Source of the DNA: Perca fluviatilis
Taxonomy: Eukaryota; Chordata; Actinopteri; Perciformes; Percidae
Direction: 5' to 3'
Length of the DNA stretch: 64,000 nucleotides
Assembly: GCF_010015445.1 (NCBI RefSeq)
Contig: NC_053123.1
Coordinates: forward strand, 9,178,434 to 9,242,433
This document shows positions 11,571 to 22,054 of the stretch, in pieces; the first letter of the stretch is position 1, and every line of letters begins with the position of its first letter. Under the pieces are notes generated by a model. The model was not told the origin of the DNA, did no database searches, and saw only the letters and a program-made list of their open reading frames with translations. A program made the translations under genes and the position numbers.

Positions 11571-12378
11571 AGTGATGGTTCGGAGTAATTCACCCTAGGG
11601 TCCTTTGCACCATGACCTCGAGCCAAACACCCCCCCACAGAAGCTTTTTTCACCTGGGTCGAACATTGAGAGAGTTAGCTAGAGTAGCGTTATCAGCTGA
11701 ATAGCTTAGCGCAGGGGCTAATGGACCCACGTTTGTACACCAGAAGTTTATGTAAATAACACTTGCCTGCTGGCTTCTGCTCTCTGCTGTTGTTGTTGCT
11801 GCAGTAAGACGAGTGTTTAGGTCAGTCTAACAAAACAACGAAAAGAGATGCAACAAAAATATTTATTAATTTAACTTTTTTTTTTAAAGTAAGTGCTGTA
11901 GTATAACTAGCAGGAGACAAGTAATAATTGAGGTAAGTTTGGAGACATTACCTTATTTAATCATTAAATTAATAAATATTTTTGTTGTAACTCTTTTCGG
12001 TTAGTAATTTGTAGATGGCCCTAAGCACTCGTCTAAATGCAGATAGCAGCAGCAGCAGCAACAGAGAGCTGAAGAGAGCAGGCAAGTGTTCATAAACTTC
12101 TGGTGTACTTACAAACTTTCCAATCCATCGTTTTATGAGAGCATAACCTATTTGTACTACTTGTAGACGTTTGGTATCATTTCGGGCATTATTAGTGGGG
12201 TAACTTACAAGATACAAACGTGGGTCCATTAGCCCCTGCGCTAAGCTATTCAGCTGATAACGCTACTCTAGCTAACTCTCCCAATGTTCGACCCAGGTGA
12301 AAAATGCTTCTGGGGGGGTGTTTGGCTCGAGGTCATGGTGCAAAGGACCCTAGGGTGAAATTACTCCGAACCATCACT
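11571..12378. mobile_element. TTAA-flanked foldback element inside the LINE, 808 bp
   Basis: TTAA lies at 11567-11570 and 12379-12382. Terminal inverted repeats of about 166 bp (AGTGATGGTTCGGAG...) are nearly perfect. Further complementary blocks continue inward: GTACACCAGAAGTTTATG, the ACACTTGCCTGC block, a GCTGTTGTTG/CAGCAGCAGC block and AAAATATTTATTAATT. About 80 bp near 12111-12190 is left unpaired. Removing the element plus one TTAA restores the LINE reading frame (YL|MKLKGQ), proving a clean insertion into a pre-existing LINE. No transposase; non-autonomous piggyBac-like. Confidence 0.93.
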
Positions 12379-12382
12379 TTAA

Positions 12383-13519
12383 TGAAATTAAAAGGACAAA
12401 CTGGAAAATTACCAATAAAAAAACCTACTGAGTCAGCATTGGGAGTTTATGGGAACAGCAAGATTGGTTAAAACAAACTTCGTAGAAGCACTTAAATCTA
12501 TGGCAGATGACATTGGTATTGGGAATTTAAATGTATGTCCACCAGTATGTCGTTCAGATGTACCTTTTGTGGTTGATTCCAGATCCCATTGTTGATTTAT
12601 ATTTTTTGAAAACAAGCAAAAGAAAGATGTCAGAGGATGTAGTGGAGGAGATAAAAGCTCGGCAGGGTCACATATGGGGAGGCTATCTACAAATTTATAC
12701 TGACGGATCGAAGGATCCTGAGAGTGGTAAAGTGGCTTTTGGTATTAGCATACCTGAAATAGGTTATAAAAAAGGATGTAGGATTTCAGATCGCTTATCA
12801 GTGTTTACTGCAGAGTTGGTGGCAGTTCTATGGGCATTAAGGTGGGTTGAAGATAACAAACAGGAACATTCTGTCATATGTAGTGATTCAGCTGCATCCC
12901 TAATTACAATTAAAGGTACCAAAACTAAGTCCAGGCCTGATGTGCTTGTGGAGATTATGCAGGTGTTGTATAGACTTCATAAAGCAGGGTATGAGGCGGG
13001 GTTTATGTGGGTTCTTGGCACACATTGGTGTGGAAGGTAATGAGGAGGCAGATGAGGTGGCAAAGAAAGCAGTGCAGGAGGAAAGAGTTCAAATTAATGT
13101 GCAGTATGGGTCACCAGACTACACTGAAATAATTAATAGGTCAGTAAAAGAAATGTGGCAAAATTCATGGGATTGTGAAAAGAAGGGGAGAACGTATTAT
13201 TCAGTACAAAGAATGGTAGAGAAGAGATGCAGTAGTTTTATCCAGACTGAGGCTTGGCCACTGTGGGCTGAGGAGTGGGCTGGCTCTGATTTGTAAACAT
13301 CCTGATGGAAAGTGTGAATGTGGAGACAAGGAAACAGTGAAGCCTGTATTAGTGCAGTGCAGGAAGTACTCTCGGCAGAGGAAGAAATTGTTCAGAGAAC
13401 TGGGTGCAATTGGAGAAACTGTTTTTACTTTACGCACTTTATTGAATTTGGATAGTTGGAGCAAAGGGAAGAAACTGATGGAGTACTTGCGACATATTGG
13501 AGTATATAATAAGATGTAG
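12383..13519 (+). pseudogene. LINE ORF2 part 3: RNase H and C-terminal Cys motif
   Basis: RNase H removes the RNA strand of the RNA:DNA hybrid. The motifs are in order: IYTDGSKD (first Asp), FTAELVAV (Glu), ICSDSAAS (Asp) and, after a frameshift near 13010-13025, GNEEADEVAKKA (last Asp). A stop at about 13294 lies just before a C-terminal CECGDKETV...VQC segment that resembles the terminal zinc-binding motif of I-type LINEs, with the usual His replaced by Pro (ETVKPVL). The frame ends at 13519, followed by the 3' UTR and GAA tail. Confidence 0.85.
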
Positions 13520-14009
13520 CTAATTATAATTATTTCTACTTGAGGTGTGGATAGCGAGTAGAGACCAGAGGAGGGCAGCAATACGCCATAGATGCGTCTA
13601 GCCTGCCGGAAATAAGAAGAAGAAGAAGTAGAGAAGAAGTAGAAGTTTCCGTAGCTTCCGACCGTTTCGTCTTGTATTTTTGTATTGCTGAGGTAGGTAG
13701 CAAAATGCAAAATGCTGCTGCGCTATTTTATTGTTTTCTTTGAAAATTGTGTTGTGGCCCTTCAATGTATATTGTCTCAAAGTTAATACGATTTTAACTA
13801 GCTGTTTTGTGCCGTTTTTACGGTGAAATATACGTTTTAACGATTCTTTGTTTAACTTTTCTTTTCGCACTGTTACTGTGTAATGTAGCTAAATAACGGA
13901 GGCTCTACAGTCCATTTTGAGGGTGTAAATTCTGTTATTTAGCTAATGTTTAGGAGCAGAGGTTCGGATAGTAGAAAACAGTAGACCAGAAGCCAATTAG
14001 TGTGGGTAT

Positions 14010-14170
14010 ACGTGCAGTTTAGTGTCCCAAATTCCCCATACAATGTCCTTAATTTATTATGAACCTGCTAAACCACCTGTGTTACCCTAACCTTAACCTG
14101 TCTCAAATAAGACCCTCATCATTTGGGACACTCAGTTTTTGGAAAATAATTTGGGACACTAAACCGCACG
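14010..14170. mobile_element. Small inverted-repeat element, 161 bp
   Basis: Ends ACGTGCAGTTTAGTGTCCC and GGGACACTAAACCGCACGT are inverted repeats with one mismatch. The flanks repeat a variant of 'aagccaattagtgtg' / 'aagccattaatgtg', which may be a degenerate 14-15-bp target duplication. Superfamily unknown. Confidence 0.6.
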
Positions 14171-14246
14171 TAAGCCATTAATGTGATATTGTCTTCTGCA
14201 GGTATGTGTATCTCTTTGTTAGACATTATATTCTTTTTGTTATATG

Positions 14247-14423
14247 CAGGCTTCAAAATTAACTTTTTCATCTACCAGCCAAATGGCTAATGAATGTTCA
14301 AATATTACCAGCCATTCAATAGATTACCATTGGGTTTTATGGCTGGTGAGTGAAGCAAATCTACCAGCCACTTGCATATTTCACCAGCATTTGGCTGGTA
14401 AACGGTGCTAATTTAGAACCCTG
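14247..14423. mobile_element. Short hAT-like MITE
   Basis: Ends CAGGCTTCAAAATTAAC and (reverse complement) CAGGGTTCTAAATTAGC match imperfectly, and internal 'ctaccagcca / tggctggt' repeats are present. Flanks show only partial 8-bp similarity. CAGG-type ends suit hAT elements. Confidence 0.55.
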
Positions 14424-15071
14424 GATATGTGCAGTCACCTAAACCCACATACTGTTTAACTTTGCCTGCGGAAACTGTTAGAAAGTATAAAACATTATTT
14501 CTCATGTTTTTCACATATATTGTTATAATTCAAGTAATGTTTCCCAGTCTATTCTTATTGCTCCTGTTGGCTAGCAATGTGCACAGTAAGAGTTGAATGA
14601 GTGAATGACTATACTGTAATGCAATTTGTATGTATGGTAGAAAATGAGATCACCCTTGCTCAATACTGTCTTGTATTGCTGAGGAGCAGAGGTGCGGATA
14701 GTAGGAAACCGTAGACCAGAAGCCAGTTAATGTGATATGATTTTCTGCAGAGCAAATAAATATTGGGAGACCGTCAGCTGAAGTTGTCTCTTTCCTTACC
14801 CTGTCCACATCTGTTACACTAATTGACAGGAGAATTCAAGCTACTGTACGTCATCAACTAAGTGGCAAATGGCAAACACCTAATTTCATAACAGCTAGGC
14901 AGGAGGAGAGATGTCTGAAAAGGCTGACCAATAAAGCATATTTTCCCTATCTATTTTACAGTGCCTAATTCTAGGGCCGTTACTGCAGCTCAGCTGACAG
15001 ACAAGGGGTGCTGTTGAGTTGGTTGTAACGAGTTGAAGAAAAAAGAAGAAGCGGCAAAAAAATAAATAAAT

Positions 15072-16466
15072 ATGGCTTCCACCTGGTCGGCACCAACTGA
15101 GGAGCTCTCCTGTCCGGTCTGTCGGGATATTTTTAAAGATCCTGTTCTTCTTCCTTGTAGCCACAGCTTTTGTAGTGCCTGTGTGCACAAATGGTGGACA
15201 ACGAAACAACGACGTGAATGTCCCGTTTGCAAGACACTGTCTCCGACTAAAGTGCCACCACCTCGCAACCTGGTGTTGAAGAACCTGTGCGAGGCTTTTC
15301 TACTGGAGGTGGACTCTGGGGTTTTCTGCCGCCTCCACGCCGAGAAGTTCAAGCTCTACTGCCTGGACCACCAGACGCCTATCTGTGTTGTCTGTAGAGA
15401 TTCAAGCCAACACAAAAACCACAGCTGCGTCCCCGTCAACGAGGCAGCAGAGTCTCACAGAAAGGATCTCCGGGAATACCTGAAAACTATACAGGAGAAA
15501 GTGGAACTCTTCGAAGAAGTAAAACTGAACTGGGAAAAGACAGATGGACCCATTTGTAATGAAGGTTTTATCACAGAACAGAAGATAAGAGAGGAGTTCA
15601 GGGTGCTTCAGCAGTTTTTGCTAACCGAGGAAGAGGTCAGGATTGCTGCACTGAAGGAAGAAGTGAAGCATAAAAGAAATATTATAAAGGAGAAGATTGC
15701 GGTTTTGACCAGTGAGATAAATGCCCTGTGTAATACTGTCCAAACCATAGACGCGGGGTTGAGAGATGTTGACGACACGTCATTCCTTTTAAAAGTCGAT
15801 GCTTTAAAGAGCGCCGCTCACCTCCCCCTGCCGGATGACCCGGAGGAGGTCACAGCAGGAGCCCCCATCGACGTTGCCAAATACCTGGGAAATCTGAGCT
15901 TCACCATCTGGTGCAAAATGAAGGAGATAGTGTCCTACACCCCTGTCATCCTGAACCCCAACACCGCCCATCCAGAGATCCACCTGTCTGAAGGTTTGAC
16001 CAATGTAAGACGTGGACCCAAACAGACTCTTGTTGCAACCCCAGAGAGGATGGAGCAGCACCGCAGCGTCTTGGGCTCTGAGGGCTTCACCTCAGGGAGT
16101 CACAGCTGGGAGGTGGAGACTGGAGACAATCATGTATGGGCACTGGGTGTGATGGCACAAGATGCCCAGAGGATGGGAGACAACGGGTCTGGCTTATGGA
16201 TGGTGAGGTTTAGCAACAGTAAATACACAGCATTCTCCCCATCGTGCCCAGAGTCTGTCCTCCCGCTGAAGCACCGACTCCAGAGGGTCAGAGTGCACCT
16301 GGACTGGGACGGAGGGGAGCTGTCCTTCTTGGATCCAGATACCAACATTGCCATACACACCTTCACACACAAATTCACCGAAAGGCTGTTTCCGTACATC
16401 AACACCTGGAGTGACCGCCCACTTAAGATATTGCCAGTGAAGCTCTCTGTAACCATAACATGGTAG
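15072..16466 (+). CDS. TRIM-family E3 ubiquitin ligase (RING-B-box-coiled coil-PRY-SPRY)
   Basis: A 464-residue protein in one uninterrupted exon. The RING finger uses C14, C17, C29, H31, C34, C37, C50 and C53. The B-box 2 uses C86, H89, C97, H100, C105, C108, H114 and H117. A Glu/Lys-rich coiled coil spans about 125-235. PRY (VILNPNTAHPEIHLSE, about 292-310) and SPRY (about 338-462) follow, with WEVETGDNHVWALGV, LDWDGGELSFLD and LFPYI. Such proteins transfer ubiquitin via the RING and bind targets via SPRY; many fish members act in antiviral or inflammatory signalling, but the target here is unknown. The start is the first ATG in an A-rich leader. Length and order suit the TRIM35/TRIM69/zinc-binding-protein-A33 type, which is often expanded in fish, so no orthologue is assigned. 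All zinc ligands are present, so it looks functional. An intronless copy could be a native single-exon TRIM or an old retrocopy. Confidence 0.93.
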   Translation: MASTWSAPTEELSCPVCRDIFKDPVLLPCSHSFCSACVHKWWTTKQRRECPVCKTLSPTKVPPPRNLVLKNLCEAFLLEVDSGVFCRLHAEKFKLYCLDHQTPICVVCRDSSQHKNHSCVPVNEAAESHRKDLREYLKTIQEKVELFEEVKLNWEKTDGPICNEGFITEQKIREEFRVLQQFLLTEEEVRIAALKEEVKHKRNIIKEKIAVLTSEINALCNTVQTIDAGLRDVDDTSFLLKVDALKSAAHLPLPDDPEEVTAGAPIDVAKYLGNLSFTIWCKMKEIVSYTPVILNPNTAHPEIHLSEGLTNVRRGPKQTLVATPERMEQHRSVLGSEGFTSGSHSWEVETGDNHVWALGVMAQDAQRMGDNGSGLWMVRFSNSKYTAFSPSCPESVLPLKHRLQRVRVHLDWDGGELSFLDPDTNIAIHTFTHKFTERLFPYINTWSDRPLKILPVKLSVTITW

Positions 16467-16947
16467 TTAGTTGGAGAACTACAAGATGAGAACGATTTGG
16501 TGATGTACCTGCTTTCCATCTGTAAAAAGAGAGAAGATAATATTACTTCTTTTTTATTTTTCATCAAGCCAGAACTTGTTTTTATCTCTGTGAGTGTATC
16601 ATTGCAGCAACAAAAGTAATGGGATACAGTGGAGAATCTGAACACCGCAGAATGCACATGAATAATGCAAATTACTGTAGGTCAAGATTGCAGCAGTATT
16701 GGGAACATTTAATAATAGAGTATTGTATACCCATAGATGTTTGCAATGTTACATACACTACAAACTAGAAACTACCAAAATGCACGATTAGTAACTGAAA
16801 GAATTATGCAGAACTTCATAAAAATAAGTCGTCTGAACCATGATCATTATGCTGTGGTTAGATCACACTTTATACTTGAGTTGGGGCCTTTTCCTGCTAA
16901 CCAGTTGGTAGATTTTACGTATTTGGCCTCTTTGTTAATGTTTTTGT

Positions 16948-17345
16948 TTCTCTACCACACTGTTGAAGTGCCTTATACTACATTTATATGCGTAACTTTG
17001 AATGGATGCACTAAAAGTGTACAAGTTAATTTAATAGACAAAAAAAAAGCGTTATCTTTGTTAAGTTTCCATCAGAGTGGTGGTGGTCTGCCTCACACAC
17101 TAGTATTGAACAGTCAAAGAGTTTTGATTGATTGTATTTATTTCTCTGCTACACTGTTGGTGAGCCTTTATTTGTTACGGGAAAAAAATGCAATGCATAA
17201 CCTTGACTGAATGCACTTGTAAGTGTATAAAAGGGGGAGAAATTTAATTGTATAGCCAAAAACAATAGTTGCCCATCAGAGTGGCTCTAGTATTGAACAG
17301 TTAAGAGTTTTGATTAATTGTAGGCTATTTTTTCGCTACCATGCT
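16948..17345 (+). repeat. Tandem repeat of about 190 bp in TRIM 3' UTR
   Basis: A diverged unit recurs with a period near 194 bp. Markers are TTCTCTACCACACTGTTG at 16949 and TTCTCTGCTACACTGTTGG at 17142, then the repeated 'catcagagtgg...ctagtattgaacag...gagttttgatt' block, and a partial third start near 17330. It lies downstream of the TRIM stop. The 157-codon frame at 16737-17210 crosses it and looks non-coding. Confidence 0.7.
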
Positions 17346-17364
17346 CTTTGTTTGTTCCAAAGAC

Positions 17365-17370
17365 AATAAA
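17365..17370 (+). promoter_or_regulatory. Probable polyadenylation signal of the TRIM gene
   Basis: AATAAA lies about 900 bp after the TRIM stop codon, at the end of the 190-bp repeats. It is the first canonical hexamer I see on this strand in the stretch. Use is inferred. Confidence 0.5.
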
Positions 17371-17934
17371 ACACTTTGTCTCTGAAAAAGAGTCAATTAT
17401 AATACATGATTTCTTTCTTTATTCTCTTTATTTACAGTGTCGTAAATCATGGTATGATTAGTCATTTGTTTTTGTACATGCTTCTGCCAGCATATGATTC
17501 TTAATTAACAACGCACAGAATGAGCATTTGCAATTAAGTTATTTTGCTTAACTTCAATAGACCGTGATGTTCAATTTCATATTCTGTGCTCCTAAATTGA
17601 GCCTTCTCCCTGTCTGATTACAGCTGTCTCTCCAGCATTCATTGCTTTATGAGTTTGTGTTTTTTTTAAATAAAGAATTTCCATATCCATTGTGCAAATG
17701 GCTACGTGTCCGAGGTTAATCCATGGGTCGATGTTTATCATTATCCTGCAGACTTTTAAATCTGTCGTTTTTTTGGCTGTCTTTTCAATCTTGGCTTCAG
17801 TCTAAAGGTATAGGCCTGCTGCTGCTCCCATTACGTGAAATGTCTGTTAAAGCTGGAATATTTTTAAAGGATAAGAATTTAGAGTTCTTGATAAATAACC
17901 TGATTGAACATTTTCTTTATAGGTTTCTTTTTTT
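17371..17934. other. No gene seen
   Basis: AT-rich intergenic sequence; another AATAAA near 17670 has no attached gene that I can identify. Confidence 0.55.
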
Positions 17935-18075
17935 TGACAGGATAGCTAGGTGAGAAAGGGGGAATACATGCAGGAAATCGTCACAGGTCGGAATCGAACC
18001 CCAGGCCTCTGCATTGAGGCACACACCCCTCATATGTGCGCCTGCTCCTCCCACAGAACCAACCTGGCCACACAT
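17935..18075 (-). mobile_element. tRNA-derived SINE (minus strand)
   Basis: Read on the minus strand, a tRNA-like head (TGGTTCTGTGGGAGGAGC) is followed by a clear B box, GGGGTTCGATTCCGACC. Then comes a body with CTGCATGTATTCCCCC. No intact tRNA cloverleaf. Confidence 0.7.
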
Positions 18076-19468
18076 TTCATTCATAGGTGTAAATATTTAA
18101 AGGTCAAACCCCACATCAATGGTTGGAAAAATGAGCTTAAGCTTTTTTTGCTACATCTCTTCAATGCAAGACAAATGAAAACGCCAACAGACTTTTATTT
18201 GTTGGACATTACATTCCCTACTTGACTAAAAAGACCCCTAGTATCTTTATTTTCTTTATTTGTTAGGTTTTGTTGTATATATTGTCTCTACCTCAAAGCT
18301 GTCTAACACTGTTTTGACAAATGTACAAACACATTGTGCCTTGATTGTAGACCTATCACTATTGTACAATAAATAAAAAAAATCTGTCGTAAAACTGTCG
18401 TGCAACAACACCGTGACCACAGCTAAATCGCTTTACGGACATGTCATCATGTCGGCTGCGGCTGTCCTTGTAAATAAGAGGAGAACGTGTGAGTGTAAGA
18501 AGATGTTTGTTTGCGACGAAGAAAGTAACAGTAGTAGCTTTGTGTTTGCATTCAGTGGGGACATTTCCAGTTTCATACGGTTGCTTTACAATGTAGGTAA
18601 TGTGTAGGAAATAAAATAACTAAAAGCTCAATGTGTCTAGCATGTGTTTCCGGGCAGTAGTGTTGTTTTCTAATGTTTTAGCGACATTATATAATGCTTG
18701 TCTCGCATTGCCAGACCTTACAGCACGTAAAGACATGTCAATCACTATCTCTAAACATGTCTTGCTAGGCTAACTTTAATTCGGCAGAGCTGAGAAAATG
18801 AAATATATTAATGTTAGCAGTATTTGACTCACAGCCCCGATACTAATACGGTTGCTAAAACTTCTTTTGTGTATGATTGTCGACGTCTATGTAATTTGGG
18901 CTTAAAACTCCAGCAGGAAGGTTATCGGTCATTTCACTCAGCCTATAGTGTCCGATAAATTCAGAAAATGGTCGTGAAATGCGACAGGAAAAGACAACTC
19001 CTAAGGTTTACCATTATGTTGTGTTCCCACTTTGTGACTGTTGATATGAGGTGAAATCACTGGAGTTGGCTTTATAATGTGTGCACTGGAACATACAGTA
19101 ACATAATGCATTGTGTAAGCTAGTATCTTCACATGTTGTGTTAATGTCTTCTTTAACCTTAAAAACATAATGACCAAGTACAGTCGTATATGCACCTGTT
19201 AACTGAAGCTAACTGAATATGGTCTGTGATGATGCTATGGATGCTATTCCTTCAACTGGGCAACAAAGGTTCAAATCCCTGCCTGAAATGTCTTTGAGAG
19301 ACAACTCTACTTAACCACTTTGAAAAGGGAAGGGATTTCCCTGAGTTCCCTGCATAGCTTAAACCTGCAGGCCTGTTGGTGTACTCACAATGTCTGCCTC
19401 CTTCACAGATCCCACCTACTGATACTGCAGCACCTAACTGACACAGAATCATACAACAAAGAGGTGGC
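18076..19468. other. Region upstream of tmem177; possible untranslated exon
   Basis: No coding signal. AATAAA followed by A8 lies near 18368. From about 18400 to 18600 composition is less AT-rich and CpGs are more frequent, so this may hold the tmem177 promoter and a 5' UTR exon. A splice-acceptor-like CTGATACTGCAG ends at 19430, just before the tmem177 start. A fragment TCTCGCATTGCCAGACC near 18701 matches the ends of the terminal-hairpin elements at 2012, 39841 and 63284. Confidence 0.4.
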
Positions 19469-22054
19469 ATGGCGTCTCGCTTCCTCAAGTACGCAGTGCT
19501 TCTTCAGAAGTACAGGACTCCGCTGATGATTGCGAGCTGTGGTGGGGTCTTTGCTGCCAACATGTTCCACCATGTCTTCCCTGAAGTGTCCTACCGTCCG
19601 CTCTATCAGGCCTGGTTCAAAGGAGAACCGGTCACGCTGTCTGAAAAGCTTGAGGATGTTTTCCAGCAGGTAGTGTTTTTTTTTTTTCCTATCTACCTTT
19701 AACGTTACATCGGGGGTGGCAGTAGCTCAGACAGTAGGGGAGTTGGGTCGGGAACCGGAGGGTTGCTGGTTCAAGTCCCCATACGGACCAAAAGTATGGT
19801 GGTGGACTGGTAGCTGGAGAGGTGCCAGTTCACCTCCTGGGCACTGCCAAGGTGCTGTTGAGCAAGGCACCGAACCCCCAACTGCTCAGGCACTCTGACA
19901 TCTCTCCATTAGTGCATGTATAGGTACTGAGCATGTGTAATTCAGGCTTGTGTGTAATAACAACAGAATGAAAAACATTGTAATTTCCCCTTGCGGGATT
20001 GATAAAGTATACATTATTATTATTATTATTGAAAATATTTACTTTCAGATGGTACAACTGAGATTAAAGACCCAAAGACATTACACCTAGTGTAGGAGCC
20101 ACATATTGTATGTTGTTTATGGTCTCATTTATGTTGTTTATTGATTATTATATTGTGCACTTATATTGTAGGTGGTGGGAGTTTTCATTGCGGTTTGAGC
20201 GGAAGAAAATAACGCATTTGTTTGCTTCACCTGTTCACCTGTTTTTTTGGGCTTTGACAGAGAGGGGGGTGAGCCTGGGAGCGAACACTTTGTGTTGCCC
20301 GCCGCACTAACGCGCTTATTTCGACTCCCAAAGTATTACCATTTGGTAACTGCAGTGGTAGTTGTATTTTACGTGTGGATGAATAAATCATTGCAATACC
20401 ATTTTGAGCGCGTCACAGTGCCTTTATGCATCTCTCAGTGTTTAGTTCCTCGCGGCAGCACTTTGTTGGACTGCTTACAGCCGCAACACCTAGACATTCA
20501 GTTCATTGCCAACTAGTAAACTATTTACAAAGCACTCTATTCTAGCAATAACAGTTATGTCAGGGTAATTTGCATTAAATGCATGCAACAACATTTTTAC
20601 AGAAGTTAAAGTAAGAAAGTAGTCAAAGAAAGAAGATACAGGCATTATAAATTCAATACATGGCAGCACTCACAAGGCATAGATTCAGTTCTTCAAAAGA
20701 ATATATTCATAGTTAAAGGAGAAGCAATACCATTAAATAGGGCTGGGACCATATGCTTCTGTCCCGATTCTTTTTACGATAAATGGGTGCCGATTTGATT
20801 TGTATTGTGATTTTCATTTAAGTATTTAAATTTAAGCAAAAGTATTGCGATTGCGTAGTGTTGAGTATTGCGATTTTCTTTTCTTTCTTTAACAAAAACA
20901 AAATTTGAATAATACACTAGAGTCAATGTAACATGAGACATTTCTAAAAACTGTTCTCTAAGAAGAAGCACATCACATCAGTCAGTCAAGTCTGACATTT
21001 ACTTCATTAGTAAAGAAGTAAATGTGTTTTCAGCATTTTCTGCTTTCGCTCTGTTTTGCTGCAAACGGATATGATGTAGTTGCCGTCAGCGGTACTGCAT
21101 AAACAAAAAAATATGTTGGTGAATCATTGGTAAAAAATAAATAAATAAAAAATATTGATTCTAGAGAAAGCAATCATTAAAAAAATTGTCAGAAAAAATT
21201 CAAGATACATACGATTTTAGATATTTTCTCCCCCCCCACCCATACTATTGAAATAGAGTATCACAATGTGCGGTGAAAAAGGTGACATAAAATACAAATG
21301 CCAATGTTGTTGTTGTCATTTGTAGGTGTTGAAGGATTATGGCGTCAGCTCCCCCAAGAATTTCTCTGCCTTCGCTTCCTTTGGGTTCCATCCGGTTGGT
21401 GCTGGTGTCCCTTGGCTTTCAAGGGCCCAAATTGGCATCCCAGCAAACTTCAACAGCAAGTCCGATGATCCAAGCGGAATCACCAACCGCACCATTTTCA
21501 TCAACGGCAAAGCGGTGGATTGGAGCAGTGAAACTGGCTCAGCGCTACAGGAGGCACTGGTCTTTTCCCTTGAGGCACAGAAGTTTGCCATAGCACGAGA
21601 AGTGGCCCGCTTGCAGTCCGGAGGACCTGTTGTAAATGCTGCCGTTGCCCCGTTCTGCCTGGGTGGGGTTTGGGTGTACAGCGTGCTAATGAAGCAGTTG
21701 TTTGGGCTCCACGCCGGGCCTCCACTACTTCGCGGGGGTGTGAACATTCTGGCGCTGGGGCTCGGCGCCGTGTCCTACTTCCTCACCTCGGATGCCGTCA
21801 GCCAGTGGATTGACTATAGCTCAGACCGGCGAGCGGCAGGAGTGTCCCGTGATTATGCCAAAGGAGGGGTGGAGTTTTACGATAAGATTCTGTCCAGAAA
21901 CAAGACACTGCGCACCCTGATGGGGCAGAAGGGAGAGGAGATGTATGCTCCGAGTGGTAACTTGTTTCCTGCTCACCTCCTTAACATGAAACACACACCA
22001 TACACATCCAGGAGGGAAGGGATCCTCACTCTGCTGAGAGAGGAAAAAGCTTGA
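19469..22054 (+). CDS. tmem177: Transmembrane protein 177 (two coding exons)
   Basis: Exon 1 is 19469-19669 (67 codons, MASRFLKYAV...VFQQ), donor CAG|GTAGTG. Exon 2 is 21326-22054 after an acceptor TTTGTAG|GTG, phase 0. Together they give 309 residues, against 311 that I recall for human. Matching family landmarks are GIPANF, VDWSS, EAQKFAIAREV, GLHAGP, a DRR motif, GGVEFYDKIL, and YAPSGN near the C-terminus. Probable membrane spans are about 17-37, 169-190 and 201-223. TMEM177 is a mitochondrial inner-membrane protein that associates with the COX20-COX2 complex and helps stabilise newly made cytochrome c oxidase subunit 2. No stops or shifts, so it appears functional. ptpn4 lies downstream on the same strand, as I recall for human. 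The 1656-bp intron holds a SINE and a decayed DNA element. Confidence 0.94.
19711..20035 (+). mobile_element. tRNA-derived SINE in tmem177 intron
   Basis: The head GGTGGCAGTAGCTCAGACAG contains an A box (TAGCTCAGACAGTAGG), with a B box GGTTCAAGTCC about 40 bp on. The body includes GGCACTGCCAAGGTGCTGTT, then a CCTTGCGGGATTGATAAAG stretch and a (TTA)n tail. Orientation matches the host gene. Confidence 0.8.
20735..21245. mobile_element. Decayed hAT-like element in tmem177 intron
   Basis: Starts with TAGGGCTGGGACCATATG, the AGGGCTGGG terminus shared with other elements in this window, and contains 'attgcgattt' repeats typical of that type. The right end (CGATTTTAGATATTTTC, then C-rich) is degenerate and no clear target duplication is visible. 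Confidence 0.5.

Larger units (their letters stand above)
7395..13645 (+). mobile_element. Decayed I-superfamily LINE (Nimb/I-like) with RNase H
   Basis: A non-LTR retrotransposon in reading order: 5' leader, ORF1 with three zinc knuckles, apurinic endonuclease, reverse transcriptase, RNase H, a C-terminal Cys-rich motif, and a (GAA)n tail at 13613-13645. RNase H after the RT is found in the I superfamily (I, Nimb, R1 and relatives), and a GAA-rich tail fits such families in fish. The element carries an in-frame stop in ORF1 and several frameshifts and stops in ORF2, so it is dead. It is interrupted by an 808-bp TTAA element at 11571-12378. The 5' boundary is approximate because I could not find target duplications. 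Confidence 0.85.
13949..14750. repeat. Imperfect direct duplication upstream of the TRIM gene
   Basis: A segment with 'agaccagaagcca' and 'taatgtgata...ttctgcag' occurs at 13949-14009 continuing at 14171-14210, and again intact at 14683-14750. The first copy is split by a 161-bp inverted-repeat element. The region between holds a small hAT-like element. Possibly a local duplication of a 5' UTR or promoter segment; no function is evident. Confidence 0.6.

Noticed and set aside
13610..13645. GAA-rich tract as an independent microsatellite
   Set aside because: Its position directly after the LINE 3' UTR makes it the tail of that element.
16737..17210. A 157-codon open frame after the TRIM gene
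   Set aside because: It lies within the presumed 3' UTR, crosses a 190-bp tandem repeat, is AT-rich and shows no domain.
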